NCBI GenBank assembly: GCA_016714975.1
Contig: JADKBR010000028.1
Coordinates: 62,001 to 126,000 of the forward strand
Length of the DNA stretch: 64,000 bases
Source of the DNA: Candidatus Dechloromonas phosphorivorans
Lineage (GTDB): Bacteria > Pseudomonadota > Gammaproteobacteria > Burkholderiales > Rhodocyclaceae
Direction of reading: 5' to 3'
The position numbers were made by a program, and so were the translations under genes. Of the stretch, positions 1 to 9,199 are shown piece by piece (the first letter of the stretch is position 1; every line of letters starts with the position of its first letter). Under the pieces are notes generated by a model. That model saw only the letters and a list, made by a program, of their open reading frames with translations, did not search any database and was not told the DNA's origin.

Positions 1-708
1 GACCATATCCATACAGCGCATTTGACCGGGAAGCCGTTTACCCTGATCGGCGATGCCGGCACTTACACCTGCGACGCACTGATCATCGCCACCGGCGCTT
101 CGGCCCAGTATCTCGGTCTGCCCTCCGAAGAAGCCTTCATGGGCAAGGGCGTTTCCGCCTGTGCCACCTGCGACGGCTTTTTCTATCGCAAAAAATCGGT
201 CGCCGTCGTCGGCGGTGGCAACACGGCGATCGAGGAAGCGCTCTACCTCGCCAACATTGCCAGCCACGTCACACTGATCCATCGCCGCGACAGGTTCAGG
301 GCCGAGAAGATCATGCAGGACAAGCTGTTCGAGAAAGAAAGGGCTGGCAAGATCACCATCGTCTGGAACAGCACGCTCGACGAGGTGCTAGGCGACGAGT
401 CGGGCGTCACCGGCCTGCGTGTCAGGAACGTGCACAGTGGCGCGACCCAGGAGCTTGATGTCTTCGGCGTCTTCATCGCCATCGGCCACAAGCCGAACAC
501 CGACATCTTCGCCGGGCAACTCGAGATGGAAGGCGGCTATCTCGTGACCGAGGCCGGGCGCAACGGTAACGCGACCCAGACCAGCATTCCCGGTGTCTTT
601 GCAGCGGGTGACGTGCAGGACCACATCTACCGCCAGGCCTGCACCTCGGCCGGTACCGGCTGCATGGCCGCACTCGATGCCGAGCGCTACCTAGACCAAC
701 TCGACTAG
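1..708 (+). CDS. trxB: Thioredoxin reductase, 5'-truncated by window edge
   Basis: The reading frame is open from base 1, so the N-terminal FAD-binding part lies outside the window. The visible 235 residues contain the redox-active CATC motif (in SACATCDGFFY), the NADPH-binding GGGNTAIEEA loop and the C-terminal FAD motif GVFAAGDVQDHIYRQA, all diagnostic of bacterial TrxB. The enzyme reduces thioredoxin with NADPH in the cytoplasm. The gene ends 16 bases before smr on the same strand. Identity is very secure; only the start is missing. Confidence 0.97.
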   Translation, partial: DHIHTAHLTGKPFTLIGDAGTYTCDALIIATGASAQYLGLPSEEAFMGKGVSACATCDGFFYRKKSVAVVGGGNTAIEEALYLANIASHVTLIHRRDRFRAEKIMQDKLFEKERAGKITIVWNSTLDEVLGDESGVTGLRVRNVHSGATQELDVFGVFIAIGHKPNTDIFAGQLEMEGGYLVTEAGRNGNATQTSIPGVFAAGDVQDHIYRQACTSAGTGCMAALDAERYLDQLD

Positions 709-724
709 ACAGTAAGGTTCACGG

Positions 725-1267
725 TTGCTCGACCCGGACGATCTCGCGGCCTTCCAGGCGGCAGTGGCGGACGCGAAGCCGCTGCCGGCATCGGGTCGCG
801 TTCATCTTGGCGGCCCCATGCCGCCACCTCGTCCGCTGCAGCGTCTGGCCGACGAACAGGCGGCGCTGCGCGAGAGCCTGCACGGACCGATCACCCTGCA
901 GGACCGGCTCGAAGGGGGTGACGAGCCCAGTTATCTGCGCAACGGCGTCGCCAACAGCGTGCTGCGCGACCTGCGGCGCGGACGCTGGGCGATCCAGGAC
1001 GAGATCGACCTGCATGGCCTGAACCGCGAGGAAGCGCGCGACCAGCTGGCAACCTTTCTCGCGCAATCGCTGAAATACGGCAGGCGCTGTGTGCGCATCG
1101 TGCATGGCAAGGGACACGGCTCGCCCGGCCGGGAGGCCGTGCTCAGGCGTCTGGTGCGCGGCTGGTTGGTGCAGAAGAATGAGATCCTGGCCTTCTGCCA
1201 GGCAAAACCCCAGGACGGTGGTGAGGGTGCGGTGGTCGTATTGCTCCGAACGCAGAGGAGTTCCTGA
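725..1267 (+). CDS. Smr-domain protein (SmrA/YdaL-like putative endonuclease)
   Basis: 180 residues. The C-terminal half is a Smr domain: IDLHGLNREEA opens it and the VRIVHGKGHGS loop is the conserved HGxG signature, followed by LVRGWLVQ and the usual ending with LAFCQA and VVVLL. The N-terminal half is a proline-rich linker region ending in LRESLHG, as in stand-alone Smr proteins of proteobacteria. Smr domains are small nucleases related to the MutS2 C-terminus. A TTG start at 725 is the best available; no strong ribosome binding site is visible. It lies directly behind trxB, probably on the same transcript. Confidence 0.88.
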   Translation: MLDPDDLAAFQAAVADAKPLPASGRVHLGGPMPPPRPLQRLADEQAALRESLHGPITLQDRLEGGDEPSYLRNGVANSVLRDLRRGRWAIQDEIDLHGLNREEARDQLATFLAQSLKYGRRCVRIVHGKGHGSPGREAVLRRLVRGWLVQKNEILAFCQAKPQDGGEGAVVVLLRTQRSS

Positions 1268-1298
1268 CACCCGGATCGACGACGACTTGCGAAGCTGG

Positions 1299-1655
1299 CT
1301 ATTGCCTGCCTTTGGTGAGCCCATGCTTGAAGAGCTCGGCGTCATCGATCCCGGACCATCCAGTCCCAGTCACCTTCGGCGGTGTGAAGCCCAATGAGCC
1401 GTGCAACGTCGACAGTCGAAACAAGTCCATGGCAACGGGGCCCGGGAAACCCTGGCGCCCCGGGCGATCGGAAACCATCAAGTCGGACAGAAGGCCATCG
1501 AGCGCCGGCGTGCCCCACAGGTCAACGATCCTGGCGAGGATGCGGGGAAACTTCTGCTCGATGTTGACCGGGTAAATATCAGCGTGCGGGCCGAGGTGCC
1601 CAAGTAACCGCGCCTTGAGTGCGGGAATGTCGAAACTTGCCTGTTGTTCTTCCAT
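1299..1655 (-). CDS. Conserved hypothetical protein downstream of glnB
   Basis: 118 residues, soluble, without a signal peptide or membrane segment; no family recognised. It is probably real: a GGAGGG ribosome binding site sits 7 bases before the ATG, base composition matches its neighbours, and it follows glnB by only 16 bases in the same direction. The middle (ARIVDLWGTPALDGLLSDL) looks like a compact helical domain. The position suggests cotranscription with nadE-glnB. Function unknown. Confidence 0.7.
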   Translation of the reverse strand: MEEQQASFDIPALKARLLGHLGPHADIYPVNIEQKFPRILARIVDLWGTPALDGLLSDLMVSDRPGRQGFPGPVAMDLFRLSTLHGSLGFTPPKVTGTGWSGIDDAELFKHGLTKGRQ

Positions 1656-1671
1656 GTGGATACCCTCCGGG

Positions 1672-2010
1672 TCAGACTGCGGCTTCGTCGGTCTCGCCGG
1701 TACGGATGCGCACTACCTGCTCGACCTCCATGACGAAGATCTTGCCGTCGCCAATCTTGCCCGTGCGGGCAGCCTTGATGATGGCATCGATAGCGGCATC
1801 GGCGTTCTGGGAATTGACGACGACCTCGATCTTGATCTTGGGCAGAAAATCGACGACGTACTCGGCGCCGCGATAAAGTTCGGTATGCCCTTTCTGGCGG
1901 CCAAAACCCTTGACTTCGGTCACCGTCAGGCCAGTGATACCGATTTCCGACAGCGCTTCCCGTACTTCATCGAGCTTGAACGGTTTGATGATTGCTTCGA
2001 TCTTCTTCAT
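1672..2010 (-). CDS. glnB: Nitrogen regulatory PII protein (GlnB/GlnK)
   Basis: 112 residues, the exact PII length. It starts MKKIEAIIKPFKLDEVREAL, has the T-loop GHTELYRGAEYVVDF with the uridylylated Tyr51, and the B-loop GKIGDGKIFV with the nucleotide-binding region. PII trimers sense 2-oxoglutarate, ATP/ADP and glutamine and control nitrogen enzymes by direct contact. It has an AGGAGG ribosome binding site and follows nadE by 27 bases. No amtB is adjacent, so glnB is more likely than glnK. PII control of glutamine-dependent NAD synthetase is known in Azospirillum, which makes the nadE linkage meaningful. Confidence 0.96.
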   Translation of the reverse strand: MKKIEAIIKPFKLDEVREALSEIGITGLTVTEVKGFGRQKGHTELYRGAEYVVDFLPKIKIEVVVNSQNADAAIDAIIKAARTGKIGDGKIFVMEVEQVVRIRTGETDEAAV

Positions 2011-2037
2011 GGTCTACCTCCTCCTGGCTTCAGTTTC

Positions 2038-3645
2038 TTAAAACTCGTCTTGATAACGGTTGGTGATAGGATACCGCCAATCCTTGCCAAAGCCACGCGA
2101 AGTGATGCGAATGCCGACTGGCGCCTGGCGACGCTTGTGCTCGGCGACGCGCAGCAGACGGACGACGCGGCGCACAGCCTCCTCGGGCAAGCCGGCGGCG
2201 ATGATCTCGCGCGGGCTGCGGTCTTCTTCCATGTAAGCGCGGACGATGGCGTCGAGGGTCTCGTAGGGTGGCAACGAATCCTGATCGGTCTGGTCCGGCT
2301 TCAATTCGGCGGAAGGCGGTCGAACAATGATGTTTTCCGGGATGACCGGTGAAATGGTGTTCCGGTAGTGTGCAAGGCGATAGACCATCGTCTTGTAGAC
2401 ATCCTTGATGACCGCAAAACCGCCGGCCATGTCGCCGTAAAGCGTGCAGTAGCCCACCGCCATTTCCGACTTGTTGCCGGTGGTCAGGACCAGCGCGCCG
2501 GTCTTGTTGGAGAGTGCCATCAGGATATTGCCACGGATCCGCGCCTGAATGTTCTCCTCGGTGGCGTCGGCTGGCAACCCGGCAAACAGCGGGTCGAGCA
2601 TTGCCTGGTAGGTGGCCATTGCCGGTGCGATGGGCACCTCGTCATAGCTGACGCCGAGCGTGGCGATCATCGCCCGCGCATCGTCAAGGCTCATCTGCGC
2701 TGTATACGGCGACGGCATCATGATCGCCCGCACTTTGTCGGCCCCCAGCGCGTCGACCGCAACACACAGGGTCAGCGCCGAATCGATGCCGCCCGAAAGC
2801 CCGATGATCGCCCCTTTGAAACCATTCTTGCCAATGTAGTCGCGGACGCCAAGTATCAGCGCACCGTACGCCTCGGCCTCGATAGCCAACTCTTCCGCCA
2901 TGTCGTCGGAACGCAGGCACCCCGCCTCATAATCGACAAACCCCAGCGCCTCCTCAAAGGCCGGCAGGCGCATCCGGCAAATGCCTCGGGCATCGAGAGC
3001 GAACGATGCACCATCGAAAACCAGCTCATCCTGCCCGCCAACCAGGTTCACGTAGATGGCGGGGATGCGGGTTGCGGCGATTCGCTCGCGCAGCACCTCG
3101 ACCCGCTGGTAATGCTTTTCGAGATGGCAGGGCGAGGCATTGAGAACCAGGAGCAGTTCGGCGCCACCGGCATGCGCCAGTTCGGCTGCCCCGGCCTCCC
3201 AGATATCGGCGCAAATGTTGATGCCGCAACGCACGCCACCCAACGTAACGACGCAGGCGTCGCTACCGCCATCGAAATAGCGCTTCTCGTCGAATACTTC
3301 GTAGTTGGGCAGACGGATCTTGCGGTAGACCGATGTCTTGCGGCCATTTTCAATGACCGTGGCGGCATTGTAGCGCTGCCCTTCATGCTCCTCCGGGTGA
3401 CCGACAATCAGGGCGATGCCGGCGACGCGGCCGGCGAGATCGTCGAGTGTGCGCCGGCAGGCCCGGTAGAAATCCGGGCGCAGCAGGAGGTCTTCCGGCG
3501 GATAGCCGCACAGCGCCAGTTCCGGCGTGACCAGCACCTGCGCGCCGCGCGCCCTGGCTGCGGCGGCACACTCGATGATGCGTCCGGCGTTGCCGGCCAG
3601 GTCACCGACGATGGCGTTGAACTGGGCAACGGCGATACGCAGCAT
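2038..3645 (-). CDS. nadE: Glutamine-dependent NAD+ synthetase
   Basis: 535 residues with two domains. The N-terminal glutaminase (nitrilase fold, about residues 1-250) shows the Glu (TPELALCGYPPEDLL), Lys (VYRKIRLPNY) and Cys (CGINICADIW) of the catalytic triad. The C-terminal ATP-pyrophosphatase domain has the SGGIDSALTL PP-loop (about residue 285) and the TGNKSEMAVGYCTLYGD segment. It converts deamido-NAD to NAD+ using glutamine nitrogen. It lies 6 bases after ppa and ahead of glnB, so the three probably share a transcript. Confidence 0.97.
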   Translation of the reverse strand: MLRIAVAQFNAIVGDLAGNAGRIIECAAAARARGAQVLVTPELALCGYPPEDLLLRPDFYRACRRTLDDLAGRVAGIALIVGHPEEHEGQRYNAATVIENGRKTSVYRKIRLPNYEVFDEKRYFDGGSDACVVTLGGVRCGINICADIWEAGAAELAHAGGAELLLVLNASPCHLEKHYQRVEVLRERIAATRIPAIYVNLVGGQDELVFDGASFALDARGICRMRLPAFEEALGFVDYEAGCLRSDDMAEELAIEAEAYGALILGVRDYIGKNGFKGAIIGLSGGIDSALTLCVAVDALGADKVRAIMMPSPYTAQMSLDDARAMIATLGVSYDEVPIAPAMATYQAMLDPLFAGLPADATEENIQARIRGNILMALSNKTGALVLTTGNKSEMAVGYCTLYGDMAGGFAVIKDVYKTMVYRLAHYRNTISPVIPENIIVRPPSAELKPDQTDQDSLPPYETLDAIVRAYMEEDRSPREIIAAGLPEEAVRRVVRLLRVAEHKRRQAPVGIRITSRGFGKDWRYPITNRYQDEF

Positions 3646-3651
3646 CTGGGC

Positions 3652-4200
3652 TCAGTAGTTTGGCTTGTCTTGCGCCGAGTTGTAGGCTTCGACGCCATCG
3701 AGGATTTCTTTCTTGGCTTCCTCGGGACCGCGCCAGCCGATGATCTTGACGAACTTGCCCGGCTCGAGATCCTTGTAGTGCGCGAAGAAGTGGGCGATCT
3801 GGTCGAGCAGCAAGTTCGGCATGTCCGCGTGGCTCTGAATATTGCGGTACATCGGCGTCAACTTGTCGACCGGCACGGCAAGCAGCTTTGCGTCATCGCC
3901 GGCCTCGTCGGTCATCGCCAGCACGCCAATCGGACGGCAGCGGACGACGACAGCCGGAGGCAGCGGGAAGGGACTGACGACCAGCACGTCGACCGGATCG
4001 CCGTCACCGGCGATGGTGTGCGGAATATAGCCGTAGTTGCAGGGGTAGTGCATCGAAGTGGACATGAAGCGATCGACGAAGATCGCACCGCTCTCCTTGT
4101 CGACCTCGTACTTGACCGGCTCAGAATGAGCCGTAATCTCGATGATGACATTGATGTCGTTGGGAAGGGACTTGCCGGAAGGAACATCATTGAGGGCCAT
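3652..4200 (-). CDS. ppa: Inorganic pyrophosphatase (family I)
   Basis: 182 residues, normal for bacterial family I enzymes. The metal-binding signature DGDPVDVLV (about residues 66-74) and the start-of-core SLPNDINVIIEI, YEVDKESGAI and NYGYIPHT motifs are intact. It hydrolyses pyrophosphate released by biosynthesis, including the NadE reaction encoded next door. It is the first gene of the ppa-nadE-glnB unit; a TATAAT box lies 35 bases upstream of the ATG. Confidence 0.97.
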   Translation of the reverse strand: MALNDVPSGKSLPNDINVIIEITAHSEPVKYEVDKESGAIFVDRFMSTSMHYPCNYGYIPHTIAGDGDPVDVLVVSPFPLPPAVVVRCRPIGVLAMTDEAGDDAKLLAVPVDKLTPMYRNIQSHADMPNLLLDQIAHFFAHYKDLEPGKFVKIIGWRGPEEAKKEILDGVEAYNSAQDKPNY

Positions 4201-4235
4201 TGCGAACTCTCTACAGTCTGGTTTCAGAGTTACGG

Positions 4236-4241
4236 ATTATA
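4236..4241 (-). promoter_or_regulatory. Candidate -10 box of the ppa-nadE-glnB unit
   Basis: A perfect TATAAT on the minus strand, 35 bases before the ppa ATG, in the 59-bp gap after the upstream exonuclease gene. No good -35 hexamer is visible at 16-18 bp spacing, so activity is inferred from the -10 match and position only. Confidence 0.5.
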
Positions 4242-4259
4242 GCGCCGCGCCTGACACCA

Positions 4260-5045
4260 TCAGCGCCAAGCGACAAGAAACTCCCGCCAGTGCGGCGCGC
4301 CGAGCCGGACAAGTTCTGCCCTGACGAATTCGCCCTCGGCAACCTCCGCTTCCGCCGTCAGCTCACCGCGCAGGCGGCGGAAGCGGTTGTAGACCAGGTA
4401 GGTGTTGATGACGTCGGTTTCGCAGTAGTCGCGAATCCCGGCGACCTTGCCGGCCTGCCAGGCTTTCCAGACCTTGCCCCCATCCATGCCAAGTTTGCCC
4501 GGAAAACCGAAAAGCTTGGCGAGATCGTCGAGCGGCGCATTGGCGCGGGCATTGTAGAGGGCCAGCAAGTCCATCAGGTCGAGGTGCCGGGTGTGATAGC
4601 GGCTGATGTAGTTGTTCCACTTGAAGTCGCGGCTGTCAGCATAATCGCCATCGCCAAGATCCCAGTAGCGCGGCGCGGCGACACCATGCAGCATGCCGCG
4701 ATAGTGCAGTACCGGCAGATCGAAGCCGCTGCCATTCCAGGAGACGATCTGCGGCGTAAATTTCTCGATACCATCGAAGAAGCGCTGAATGATCTCGCCT
4801 TCGCCGTGATCGGGTTCCGACAGTGACCACACCTTCAGCCCATCGCCGGCACGCAACACGCAGGAGATGGTGACGACCCGCTGCAGATGCAGTTGCAGGA
4901 AATCGTTGCCGGTCCGCGCTCGGCGCTGCTGGAAGGCGAGTTCAGCGACCTCATCATCGGATAACTCGGGCGACAGGTCGTGGAGCCTGCGCAGGCCGGT
5001 GACGTCAGGAATAGTCTCGATATCGAAGACGAGAACGGGCTTCAT
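4260..5045 (-). CDS. Predicted 3'-5' exonuclease (PolB exonuclease-domain family)
   Basis: 261 residues from the ATG that overlaps the cysM stop (ATGA). It shows DEDD exonuclease motifs: VFDIETIPD at the N-terminus (Exo I), WNGSGFDLPVLHYR in the middle (Exo II) and DYCETDVINTYLVY near the C-terminus (Exo III). It matches the stand-alone proteobacterial family related to the proofreading domain of DNA polymerase B. Role probably in DNA or RNA trimming; the cellular function of this family is not settled. Translationally coupled to cysM at the end of the heptose/cysteine operon. Confidence 0.9.
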   Translation of the reverse strand: MKPVLVFDIETIPDVTGLRRLHDLSPELSDDEVAELAFQQRRARTGNDFLQLHLQRVVTISCVLRAGDGLKVWSLSEPDHGEGEIIQRFFDGIEKFTPQIVSWNGSGFDLPVLHYRGMLHGVAAPRYWDLGDGDYADSRDFKWNNYISRYHTRHLDLMDLLALYNARANAPLDDLAKLFGFPGKLGMDGGKVWKAWQAGKVAGIRDYCETDVINTYLVYNRFRRLRGELTAEAEVAEGEFVRAELVRLGAPHWREFLVAWR

Positions 5046-5941
5046 GCCGGGAAAACGCCGGTCGACAGGTAGCGGTCGCCGCGGTCGCAGATGATGCTGA
5101 CGATCACTGCATTTTCGAGTTGCTGCGCGAGCCTCAGGGCCACCGCCAAACCGCCGCCCGACGAAATGCCGGCGAAGATGCCCTCCTCCATTGCCAGGCG
5201 GCGCGTCATCGCCTCGGCATCGGCCTGACTGACGTGTTCGATGCGGTCGACGTTGGTCCTGTCGTAAATCCTCGGCAGATAGGCTTCCGGCCATTTGCGG
5301 ATGCCGGGAATCTGGCTGCCGTCTTCCGGCTGGCAACCGACGATTTCGATCGCCGGGTTCTGCGCCTTGAGGAATTTCGAGGCGCCCATGATGGTGCCGG
5401 TGGTACCCATGCTGGACACAAAATGTGTAATCCGGCCTGCCGTGTCGCGCCAGATTTCCGGGCCGGTCCCTTCGAAATGGGCCAGCGGATTGTCCGGGTT
5501 GGCGAACTGGTCGAGGATGATGCCCTTGCCTTCGTCGCGCATGCGGTCAGCGACGTCACGCGCCAGTTCCATGCCGCCATCCTTCGGAGTCAGCACCAGC
5601 TCGGCGCCGAAGGCGCGCATTGTCTGGCGGCGTTCGATGCTCTGATTTTCCGGCATGACGAGGATCATCCGGTAGCCTTTCATCGCCGCCGCCATCGCCA
5701 GCGCGATGCCGGTATTGCCGGAAGTCGCCTCGATCAACGTGTCACCCGGCCTGATGTCGCCACGCGCCTCGGCATGGACGATCATCGACAGCGCCGGCCT
5801 GTCCTTGACCGATCCGGCCGGGTTGTTGCCTTCGAGTTTGGCGAGGATAACGTTGCCGCGCTGGTCGTTTTCAACGCCGGGAATGCGTACCAGACGAACC
5901 AGCGGCGTGTTGCCGACAAAATCCTGGAGCGTCTTATACAT
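5042..5941 (-). CDS. cysM: Cysteine synthase B (O-acetylserine/S-sulfocysteine synthase)
   Basis: 299 residues, fold type II PLP enzyme. NPAGSVKDRPAL carries the PLP lysine, EATSGNTGIALA is the substrate/phosphate loop and GTTGTIMG the PLP phosphate-binding glycine loop. Length and the short C-terminus favour CysM over CysK. The ATG lies inside the last codons of hldD (ATGTATAA overlap), so translation is coupled. The order hldD-cysM is common in betaproteobacteria. Confidence 0.93.
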   Translation of the reverse strand: MYKTLQDFVGNTPLVRLVRIPGVENDQRGNVILAKLEGNNPAGSVKDRPALSMIVHAEARGDIRPGDTLIEATSGNTGIALAMAAAMKGYRMILVMPENQSIERRQTMRAFGAELVLTPKDGGMELARDVADRMRDEGKGIILDQFANPDNPLAHFEGTGPEIWRDTAGRITHFVSSMGTTGTIMGASKFLKAQNPAIEIVGCQPEDGSQIPGIRKWPEAYLPRIYDRTNVDRIEHVSQADAEAMTRRLAMEEGIFAGISSGGGLAVALRLAQQLENAVIVSIICDRGDRYLSTGVFPA

Positions 5942-6928
5942 TGTGCTGCAGCCACTCAATGTACTGGGCGACACCCTCCTCGACCGTCGCCATCGGAGCG
6001 TCGTAGCCGGCGGCACGCAGCCGGGTCAGGTCAGCCTGCGTAAACGCCTGGTACTTGCCTTTCAGTGCCTCGGGGAAGGCAATGTATTCAAGCAACCCCT
6101 GTTCCCGCAGTTGGGCGAGCGTCAGCGGTGCCTCGCTTTTTGCCCTGCGGCAGCCGTTGACCGCAGCCACCGCCACGTCGTTGAAGCTCTGCGCACGGCC
6201 CGAGCCCAGGTTGAAGATGCCCGATTTTGGATGATCGAGGAAGAACAGATTGACCTTGGCAACGTCGTCGACAAAGACGAAATCGCGCTGCTGGCCGCCA
6301 TCGGGATAGCCGTGCGAGCCTTCGAACAGCTTGACCTTGCCGTCGGCCTTGAACTGGTTGTAGTTGTGGAAGGCGACGGAAGCCATGCGCCCTTGTGCGT
6401 CTCGCGCGGGCCATAGACATTGAAGTAGCGGAAGCCGACGATCTGCGACGATGGTTCCTGCGCCAGGCGCTGGCGAACAATCTGGTCAAACAGAAACTTG
6501 GAGTAGCCGTAGACGTTGAGCGGCCCTTCGTACTGGCGCTCCTCCTTGAAGGTATCGGTGCTGCCGTAGGTTGCCGCACTCGAGGCGTAGAGGAACTGCA
6601 CATCCTGGTCCTGGCACCAGTCGAGCAGGATCATCGAGTAGCGGTAGTTGTTCTCCATCATGTAATGGCCGTCGGCTTCCATCGTGTCGGAACACGCACC
6701 TTCATGAAAAACCGCCTCGATGTCGCCATCGAAGTGCCCGGCCTGAATGCGCGCGATGAAATCGTGCTTGTCCTGATAATCGGCGATCTCGCAGTCGATC
6801 AGGTTTCTGAATTTTTCGGCTTTTGTCAGATTGTCGACGGCGATTATCTTCGTCACGCCGCGCTCGTTGAGCGCCTTTACGATATTTGAACCGACAAAGC
6901 CGGCAGCGCCGGTAACAACTGTATACAT
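5934..6928 (-). CDS. hldD: ADP-L-glycero-D-manno-heptose 6-epimerase, frameshifted
   Basis: Extended SDR epimerase. The N-terminal part (from 6928) has the TGAAGFVGSNIVKAL nucleotide loop, the SSAATYG active-site serine region and YGYSK. A one-base loss near 6390 (after the codons for ETHKG) shifts the frame; the protein continues as MASVAFHNYNQF through VDDVAKVNLFFLDHP to the stop at 5934. Together the two parts give a normal length of about 330 residues. HldD makes the final ADP-heptose for inner-core LPS. Because the rest is intact and the pathway gene is adjacent, a sequencing error is more likely than a real pseudogene. Confidence 0.93.
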
Positions 6929-6937
6929 GGCTTTTCC

Positions 6938-7843
6938 TTACAGTACTGCTGCGAGTTCTTCGCGGGTGACGACCGCTGTTCCCAGTTTGCCGACGACGAT
7001 GCCGGCAGCAATGTTGGCGACCCGGATCGCCTCAGCCCAGTCGGCGCCAGCCCCGAGCATGACGCCCAGCGTGGCGATCACGGTGTCGCCCGCGCCGGAA
7101 ACATCGAACACCTCGCGGGCCAGCGCGGGCTGATGATGAACTTCCTGATCGGCGAAGAGCGTCATGCCCTCTTCGCTGCGCGTCACCAGCAATGCTTCGA
7201 GGCCCAATTGACCACGCAACTTCTGTGCCTTGCTGGCGAGTTCAACGTCGGACGACCAGCGCCCGACTACCTCGCGCAGTTCCGAGCGGTTCGGCGTAAT
7301 GAGCGTCGCGCCGGCGTATCTGCTGTAGTCGTCCCCTTTGGGATCGATCAGCACCAGCTTGTCATGGGCGCGGGCGATGGCGACCATCTCAGCGATGTGC
7401 GCAAGGCCGCCCTTGCCATAATCCGAGAGGATGACTACATCGGCCTGCACCACCCGCTGCTCGAAATCGGCCAGCTTGGCCTGCAGGATTTCGTGCGATG
7501 GCACCGTCTCGAAGTCGATGCGCAGCAACTGCTGCTGGCGACCGATGACGCGCAGCTTGACTGTGGTGTCGATGTCGCGGTCTACATGCAAACCGGCATC
7601 GATTTGCTCCTCTTCAAGCAGCCGAGCGAGCGAGCGGCCCGCTTCGTCATCGCCAACGACCGAGAGCAGTCCGGTGATTGCCCCCAGCGAAGCTGCATTC
7701 CGCGCGACGTTGGCGGCGCCACCCAGGCGTTCTTCCGTGCGCTGGACCCTGACTACCGGCACCGGCGCTTCCGGAGAAATCCGGCTGACCTCGCCGAACC
7801 AGTAGCGGTCGAGCATGACGTCGCCGACCACCAGCACGCGCAC
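6938..7843 (-). CDS. rfaE1: D-glycero-beta-D-manno-heptose-7-phosphate kinase (RfaE1/HldA)
   Basis: 301 residues, PfkB/ribokinase fold. GGAANVARNAASLGA is the substrate-binding signature and DVSGAGDTVIATLGVML the C-terminal PfkB signature with the catalytic Asp. It lacks the C-terminal nucleotidyltransferase domain of E. coli HldE, so a separate RfaE2 must be encoded elsewhere, as usual in betaproteobacteria. GTG start at 7843, 27 bases after ugd; hldD follows 9 bases downstream. Works in ADP-heptose synthesis for LPS core. Confidence 0.93.
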   Translation of the reverse strand: MRVLVVGDVMLDRYWFGEVSRISPEAPVPVVRVQRTEERLGGAANVARNAASLGAITGLLSVVGDDEAGRSLARLLEEEQIDAGLHVDRDIDTTVKLRVIGRQQQLLRIDFETVPSHEILQAKLADFEQRVVQADVVILSDYGKGGLAHIAEMVAIARAHDKLVLIDPKGDDYSRYAGATLITPNRSELREVVGRWSSDVELASKAQKLRGQLGLEALLVTRSEEGMTLFADQEVHHQPALAREVFDVSGAGDTVIATLGVMLGAGADWAEAIRVANIAAGIVVGKLGTAVVTREELAAVL

Positions 7844-7870
7844 ATTTCTTTGTCTTGTCCAGCATGTGTC

Positions 7871-9190
7871 TCAACGTCCGATGGCGAAGTACTCGATGCC
7901 GGCACTCCGCACGAATTTCGGGTCATACAGGTTGCGCCCGTCGAAGATCACAGGATTTATCAGGGTTTGCTTGATCGCCTCGAAGTCCGGGCTGCGGAAT
8001 TCCTTCCATTCGGTAGCGATGACCAGCGCGTCGGCATTGGTGAGCGCACCCATCGGGTTCTCGGCGTAGTTGAGGCGCGGGTCGTCGCCGTAGATGCGCT
8101 GCGTCTCGCTCATGGCGACCGGGTCGTAGGCCGTAACGGTGGCGCCGGCGGCGAACAGGTCGGCGATCAGGGTCCGACTCGGCGCGTCGCGCATGTCGTC
8201 GGTGTTGGGCTTGAAGGCGAGGCCCCAGAGGGCGAAGTGCCTGCCCTTGAGGTCGCCGAAGCGGCCCTTGATCTTGCCGGTCAGGACGTGCTTCTGCGCG
8301 TCGTTGGCTTCCTCGACGGCAGTCAATACCTTGAGGGTGATGTTGGCTCCGTCCTGAGCGGTCTTGATCAGCGCCTTGACGTCCTTGGGGAAGCAGGAGC
8401 CGCCGTAGCCACAGCCAGGGTAGAGGAAGTGGTAACCGATGCGCGGGTCTGAGCCGATGCCCTGGCGGACCATCTCGATGTCGGCTCCAAGCACCTCGGC
8501 GAGGTTGGCGAGTTCGTTCATGAAGCTGATGCGCGTAGCCAGCATGGCGTTGGCGGCGTACTTGGTGAGTTCGGCGCTCTTGATGTCGGTGACGATCAGG
8601 CGCTCGTGGTTGCGCTGGAAGGGGGCATAGAGAGCGCGCATCAGGTGGATGGCCTGTTCGTCCTGAGCACCGACGACGATGCGGTCAGGGCGCATGAAGT
8701 CTTCGACAGCGGCCCCTTCCTTGAGGAATTCCGGATTGGAAACGACGCTGTGGGGAATGTCGACCGCACGCTTCTGGAGTTCGTCAGCGATCGCAGCCTT
8801 GACTTTGGCACCGGTACCAACCGGCACCGTGCTCTTGTCGACGACAACCTTGTAGTCGGTCATCAGGCGTCCGATGTTGCGTGCAGCAGCAAGGACGTAC
8901 TGGAGATCGGCTGAGCCGTCTTCGTCGGGCGGCGTACCGACGGCGATGAACTGGATGGTGCCGTGGTGGACTGCTTTCTCGACATCGGTGGTGAAGTGCA
9001 GGCGACCGGCGGCGACGTTACGTCGGATCATTTCCAGCAGCCCCGGTTCGTGGATGGGAATACCGCCTCCTTCGAGAATGCGAATCTTCTCGGGGTCGAC
9101 ATCGAGGCAGACGACGTCATTGCCCACTTCGGCCAGACAGGTGCCACTAACCAGACCGACATAGCCAGTGCCGACAACGGTGATTTTCAT
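7871..9190 (-). CDS. ugd: UDP-glucose 6-dehydrogenase, copy 1
   Basis: 439 residues. N-terminal Rossmann GTGYVGLVSGTCLAEVG, KSTVPVGT, the central SNPEFLKEGAAV segment and the catalytic cysteine in the GCGYGGSCFPKD motif are all present. It oxidises UDP-glucose to UDP-glucuronate. AGGAAA ribosome binding site before the ATG; it follows lapB by 9 bases in the lapA-lapB-ugd-rfaE1-hldD-cysM operon. A second, very similar copy lies at 50981-52300 at the other end of the polysaccharide locus. Confidence 0.96.
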   Translation of the reverse strand: MKITVVGTGYVGLVSGTCLAEVGNDVVCLDVDPEKIRILEGGGIPIHEPGLLEMIRRNVAAGRLHFTTDVEKAVHHGTIQFIAVGTPPDEDGSADLQYVLAAARNIGRLMTDYKVVVDKSTVPVGTGAKVKAAIADELQKRAVDIPHSVVSNPEFLKEGAAVEDFMRPDRIVVGAQDEQAIHLMRALYAPFQRNHERLIVTDIKSAELTKYAANAMLATRISFMNELANLAEVLGADIEMVRQGIGSDPRIGYHFLYPGCGYGGSCFPKDVKALIKTAQDGANITLKVLTAVEEANDAQKHVLTGKIKGRFGDLKGRHFALWGLAFKPNTDDMRDAPSRTLIADLFAAGATVTAYDPVAMSETQRIYGDDPRLNYAENPMGALTNADALVIATEWKEFRSPDFEAIKQTLINPVIFDGRNLYDPKFVRSAGIEYFAIGR

Positions 9191-9199
9191 GGGTGTTTC

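Noticed and set aside
2368..4242. 624-codon open frame on the plus strand
   Set aside because: It is antisense to nadE and ppa, which have full family motifs; the long frame is an effect of high GC codon bias.
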